Shown one piece after another: positions 61,292-64,000 of a stretch of DNA of 64,000 nucleotides. The DNA is from Flavobacterium degerlachei (GTDB lineage Bacteria > Bacteroidota > Bacteroidia > Flavobacteriales > Flavobacteriaceae). The notes below the pieces were generated by a model that made no database searches, had not been told where the DNA came from, and worked only from the letters and a program-made list of their open reading frames with translations. The translations under genes were made by a program, and so were the position numbers. The first letter of the stretch is position 1. Every line of letters begins with the position of its first letter. Location of the stretch: contig NZ_FNMV01000001.1 of assembly GCF_900106645.1 (NCBI RefSeq), forward strand, positions 62,001 through 126,000, given 5' to 3'.

Positions 61292-64000
61292 TTAAAATAT
61301 AATTTTCTTTGTAACTATGCTATTATCTTGCAATAAAACCTTCACAACTAAAACATGATTAGTACTTCCTAAGTTACTAATAGTAAATTCGTTTTTATCT
61401 ATTTTTGATTTTAAGAAAATTTGCTTTCCTGTTACATCATAAACAAATACTTTGTCAATATAATTTGTTGAAGCATTGATGTTGATTTCCTTATTCTTAC
61501 TTGTAATTACAACTTGATTTTCTACAACTTGAAAATCATCTGTAGCTAAGGTTTTATTAGTATAACTCAATACAAAACGATCGTCAAAAGTACCTTTTTC
61601 AGTGGTAAAAGTATAAGCGCCCTTTTTTAGGTTGTGAGTAGTATTAGTTAATTTATCCTCTACAAAAACAGCCATAGTAGACAACTCTCCATCCGTTTTA
61701 TCAATTGAGATGCTAAAATCTCCTGCGATGGTTGAACTATATCCAAGAGGTACAACATCTGTTTGTTGAATAGGAAGCGCTCTTCCCTGAATAGTTAAAA
61801 GACTCGTATTATTAATACTGTAAAAATTAACAAAACTGTTTCCATTAAAACTCAATGCGTCATAACCCCTATCGTAATTATCTGTTGCTCCTGTCATATA
61901 ACCTAACAGCATTTGCTTGAAAGCGCCTTGAGTATTGGTTAAATTTAACCAAATTCTGCTTTTCTCAATTTTATTAGTAGTAGTTGTTTTTTCTGTTTTT
62001 GAAGCAGAGGCCGGTTTCAAAAAGCCACTATTATCAAGGGTTTTATCACCATTAAGTCTCATACTATTAACAAACTTAGCTTGCCCTCCAGTAGTAGAAC
62101 CCCTAGCAAAAAAACCTTGACCTGCTGCAATATAACCTGTCACTGAATTAGTTCCCCCTACTTTAGTAAAAGCCGAATAATCATCTGATGTATAGGCATA
62201 CGCTCCAGAACCAGCTTTGCCGGGGTCAATTCCTGATGCTAACTGTATAGCTGATTTATGTGTCCAAAAATACAATGTCCCTTCAAGAATATCTGTCGCC
62301 CCTCCAGGTACTACATCTGTATTTGCTGCTAAAAAAGCGTCCCCATCTACAGCCGATGGATAAGGATTCCCTATCAGATTATTTTTACCAGCTCCTACTA
62401 TGGTTACTGGGATAACACCATTGGTAGGCGTCCCAACAAAGTTAGCCGTTAAAGTAACATTACCTGTGTCAAACCATGTACCTGCACCTCTAACAATATA
62501 TCCTTTACCAGTATTCATTATTGTATTAGCATTAGCATTTACCCATGAATTTCCTGAACCATTAAAGGAATAATACAAAGTACCCGTTTGTATTGCTTTT
62601 AAAGCAGCTAAGCTAACTGGTGATGACCAATAAACATAATCCGTTTTTTTGATTTCAGGAGTAGTTCTCTTATAAATTATATTTCCTTTATTTACAGCAT
62701 CATCATTTATTTGAACTAAACTGGCATTGTTTTCAAAAATAAGTTTCCCCGAACCTAAAACCTCTACTTCATTAACAATTTTCATCGTTTTTCCAGCTTT
62801 AATAGTAACGTTTTTACTTCCCGTTACTTTACATGAGCAACCATCTACATCAGCGTCAATATCATAACCATCAGTAAATTTAATCGCCTGTAGAATAGTA
62901 GGTGTACCATCAGACCATTTAGTACCATCCCAAGTGTTTGTAATTGCTGGATTGATGACTATGTCGCCAACCGTTGTGGCTGATGAAGTACAAGTTCCGT
63001 TAGATACAGTATAAGTATAACTACCAGCAGCTAATTCTGAAATAGTTGTGGTTGTTCCTGTTCCTGAAGTCGTAGTACTTGATGTACCATCACTTCTTAC
63101 TAAAGTCCATGTTGCTGGTAATCCACTTAAAACTACACTACCAGTTGGAGTAACGCAGTCTGGTTGAGTGATTGCACCTATTGTAGGCGCAGCTAACACA
63201 TCTTCTACCGTTATCGCAACTTCATTACTGTTAATTGTACCGCAGCCATTGGTTGCATAATATCTTATTTTTTTACCATTATCTGCAAAGCCAACTGTAT
63301 ATGGTATCGATATACTTGCAAATGACCCGCTTCCAACTCCTGTCTCCAATTGCCAACCTGATGCTGTAACCGTAGAACCATTATCTGTTACAGTAGGAAC
63401 AGTTGGATTTAAAGACCCGCCTGAACATAAGGTTGCAGTAGAGGTTATCCCTGAAATCGTAGGTGTATTATTAACCGTAATTTGAATCGCAGTAGATGTA
63501 TTTGAACATCCACCAGAAGTAACCGTTCTTCTATACCATGTGGTAGCTGTTAAAGCCCCTGCTGTATATCCTTTCGTATTACTGGTTCCTGAAGCCGTGA
63601 CAAAATTTGAAGTTGCACTCGTAGTACTGCTTTCCCATAAATAAACATAAGAACCACTTCCGCCTGTTGGTATAGTTCCTGTAAAAGCTGAAGGTGCTGT
63701 AGACATACAAATAGTTTGGGCTGAACTTACAGTATTATTAGAAATAACTGGATTCACAGTCATATTTACTTGTGATGCAGCACTTTTTACATAGACAGCA
63801 CTCATTAAAAGATTGTCAAAAGTGGGCGATAGTTTCCCCGATGCATCTGTTATTTTTCCCAGAACTACATCGCCGGCATCTGTCCAATACATTGGTTTTC
63901 CAGGTGTTGCAGTTAGCGAAATCCATTTCTCTGTACCATCAACGTATAAATGGCCATAACCATCTGAAGGGTCATACCTAAAACGATAATTACGGAAAGT
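61292..64000 (-). CDS. Large secreted T9SS protein, N-terminus beyond the window
   Basis: The frame is open from the stop side at 61292 to the window edge, 903 codons, without a start: the ATG at 63892 is internal because residues before it (e.g. YDPSDGYGHLYVDGTEKW) read on in frame. The visible part begins with a probable lectin-like stretch, has Ig/HYR-like repeats rich in Thr/Ser (PTISGIT..TVTASGWQLE; TIGAITQPDC..GSVVLSG), then the C-terminal module shared with the gene at 57054 (YWSSPVSLAALK, NLIGNPYPSAVD, RIWLNLTNTQGAFKQMLLGY) and a T9SS sorting end (VTGKQIFLKSK..KKIIF). Confidence 0.87.
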   Translation of the reverse strand, partial: TFRNYRFRYDPSDGYGHLYVDGTEKWISLTATPGKPMYWTDAGDVVLGKITDASGKLSPTFDNLLMSAVYVKSAASQVNMTVNPVISNNTVSSAQTICMSTAPSAFTGTIPTGGSGSYVYLWESSTTSATSNFVTASGTSNTKGYTAGALTATTWYRRTVTSGGCSNTSTAIQITVNNTPTISGITSTATLCSGGSLNPTVPTVTDNGSTVTASGWQLETGVGSGSFASISIPYTVGFADNGKKIRYYATNGCGTINSNEVAITVEDVLAAPTIGAITQPDCVTPTGSVVLSGLPATWTLVRSDGTSSTTTSGTGTTTTISELAAGSYTYTVSNGTCTSSATTVGDIVINPAITNTWDGTKWSDGTPTILQAIKFTDGYDIDADVDGCSCKVTGSKNVTIKAGKTMKIVNEVEVLGSGKLIFENNASLVQINDDAVNKGNIIYKRTTPEIKKTDYVYWSSPVSLAALKAIQTGTLYYSFNGSGNSWVNANANTIMNTGKGYIVRGAGTWFDTGNVTLTANFVGTPTNGVIPVTIVGAGKNNLIGNPYPSAVDGDAFLAANTDVVPGGATDILEGTLYFWTHKSAIQLASGIDPGKAGSGAYAYTSDDYSAFTKVGGTNSVTGYIAAGQGFFARGSTTGGQAKFVNSMRLNGDKTLDNSGFLKPASASKTEKTTTTNKIEKSRIWLNLTNTQGAFKQMLLGYMTGATDNYDRGYDALSFNGNSFVNFYSINNTSLLTIQGRALPIQQTDVVPLGYSSTIAGDFSISIDKTDGELSTMAVFVEDKLTNTTHNLKKGAYTFTTEKGTFDDRFVLSYTNKTLATDDFQVVENQVVITSKNKEININASTNYIDKVFVYDVTGKQIFLKSKIDKNEFTISNLGSTNHVLVVKVLLQDNSIVTKKIIF

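Noticed and set aside
1..64000. CRISPR array
   Set aside because: No regularly spaced direct repeats were found; the repeats seen are single stem-loops or protein-coding delta-60 repeats.

Overview
This window is a piece of a Flavobacteriia (Bacteroidota) chromosome, most likely Flavobacterium or a close relative. The evidence is AT-rich DNA, many copies of the Bacteroidota promoter motif TAnnTTTG (several with an upstream TTG at 19-20 bp), almost no Shine-Dalgarno sequences, a fused MurF-alanine racemase, a short NuoG, and large secreted proteins with type IX secretion (T9SS) C-terminal domains. No sequence comparison could be run, so all names rest on motif and family recognition.

Layout. 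Positions 1-9.5 kb hold housekeeping genes, mostly on the minus strand: a secreted His/Cys-rich protein cut by the window start, asd, mscL, murF-alr, an outer-membrane barrel protein, tRNA-Ser(GGA), ansA, an acyltransferase and a TatD nuclease. Positions 9.5-17 kb hold a retropepsin-like protease, a lipoprotein with a GH16-like motif, the 2-oxoglutarate dehydrogenase pair odhA-odhB and a polyprenyl diphosphate synthase. Positions 17.1-24 kb hold a YceI-TetR-TolC-MFP-RND efflux operon with a strong promoter and a palindrome that may be the regulator's operator. Then come a MORN-like protein, a TlpA-like thioredoxin, aspS with a duplicated start, and a cold-shock protein. Positions 28.3-41.8 kb hold the complete 14-gene nuoA-N operon (respiratory complex I).

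Positions 43.4-48.2 kb look like a small accessory island: a decayed GntR/LacI-type regulator, a RhuM-family gene, a 35-codon ORF overlapping the next gene by ATGA, and a 766-residue ABC-type ATPase fused to a DUF4435/Toprim-like nuclease domain. It ends at tRNA-Leu(CAA) and is the best candidate here for an unusual (defence-like) system. Positions 48.6-55 kb hold prs, rplY, pth, a secreted metalloprotease and ribF. Positions 55-64 kb hold three tandem paralogous 4-TM membrane proteins, a bioB N-terminal relic, and two very large T9SS proteins that share a C-terminal module; the last runs off the window end.

Non-coding points of note: a three-copy stem-loop repeat family (12.1, 35.4 and 50.3 kb), two of whose copies sit inside operons; three genes whose promoter box lies only 4-9 nt before the first start codon; and many clear intrinsic terminators.
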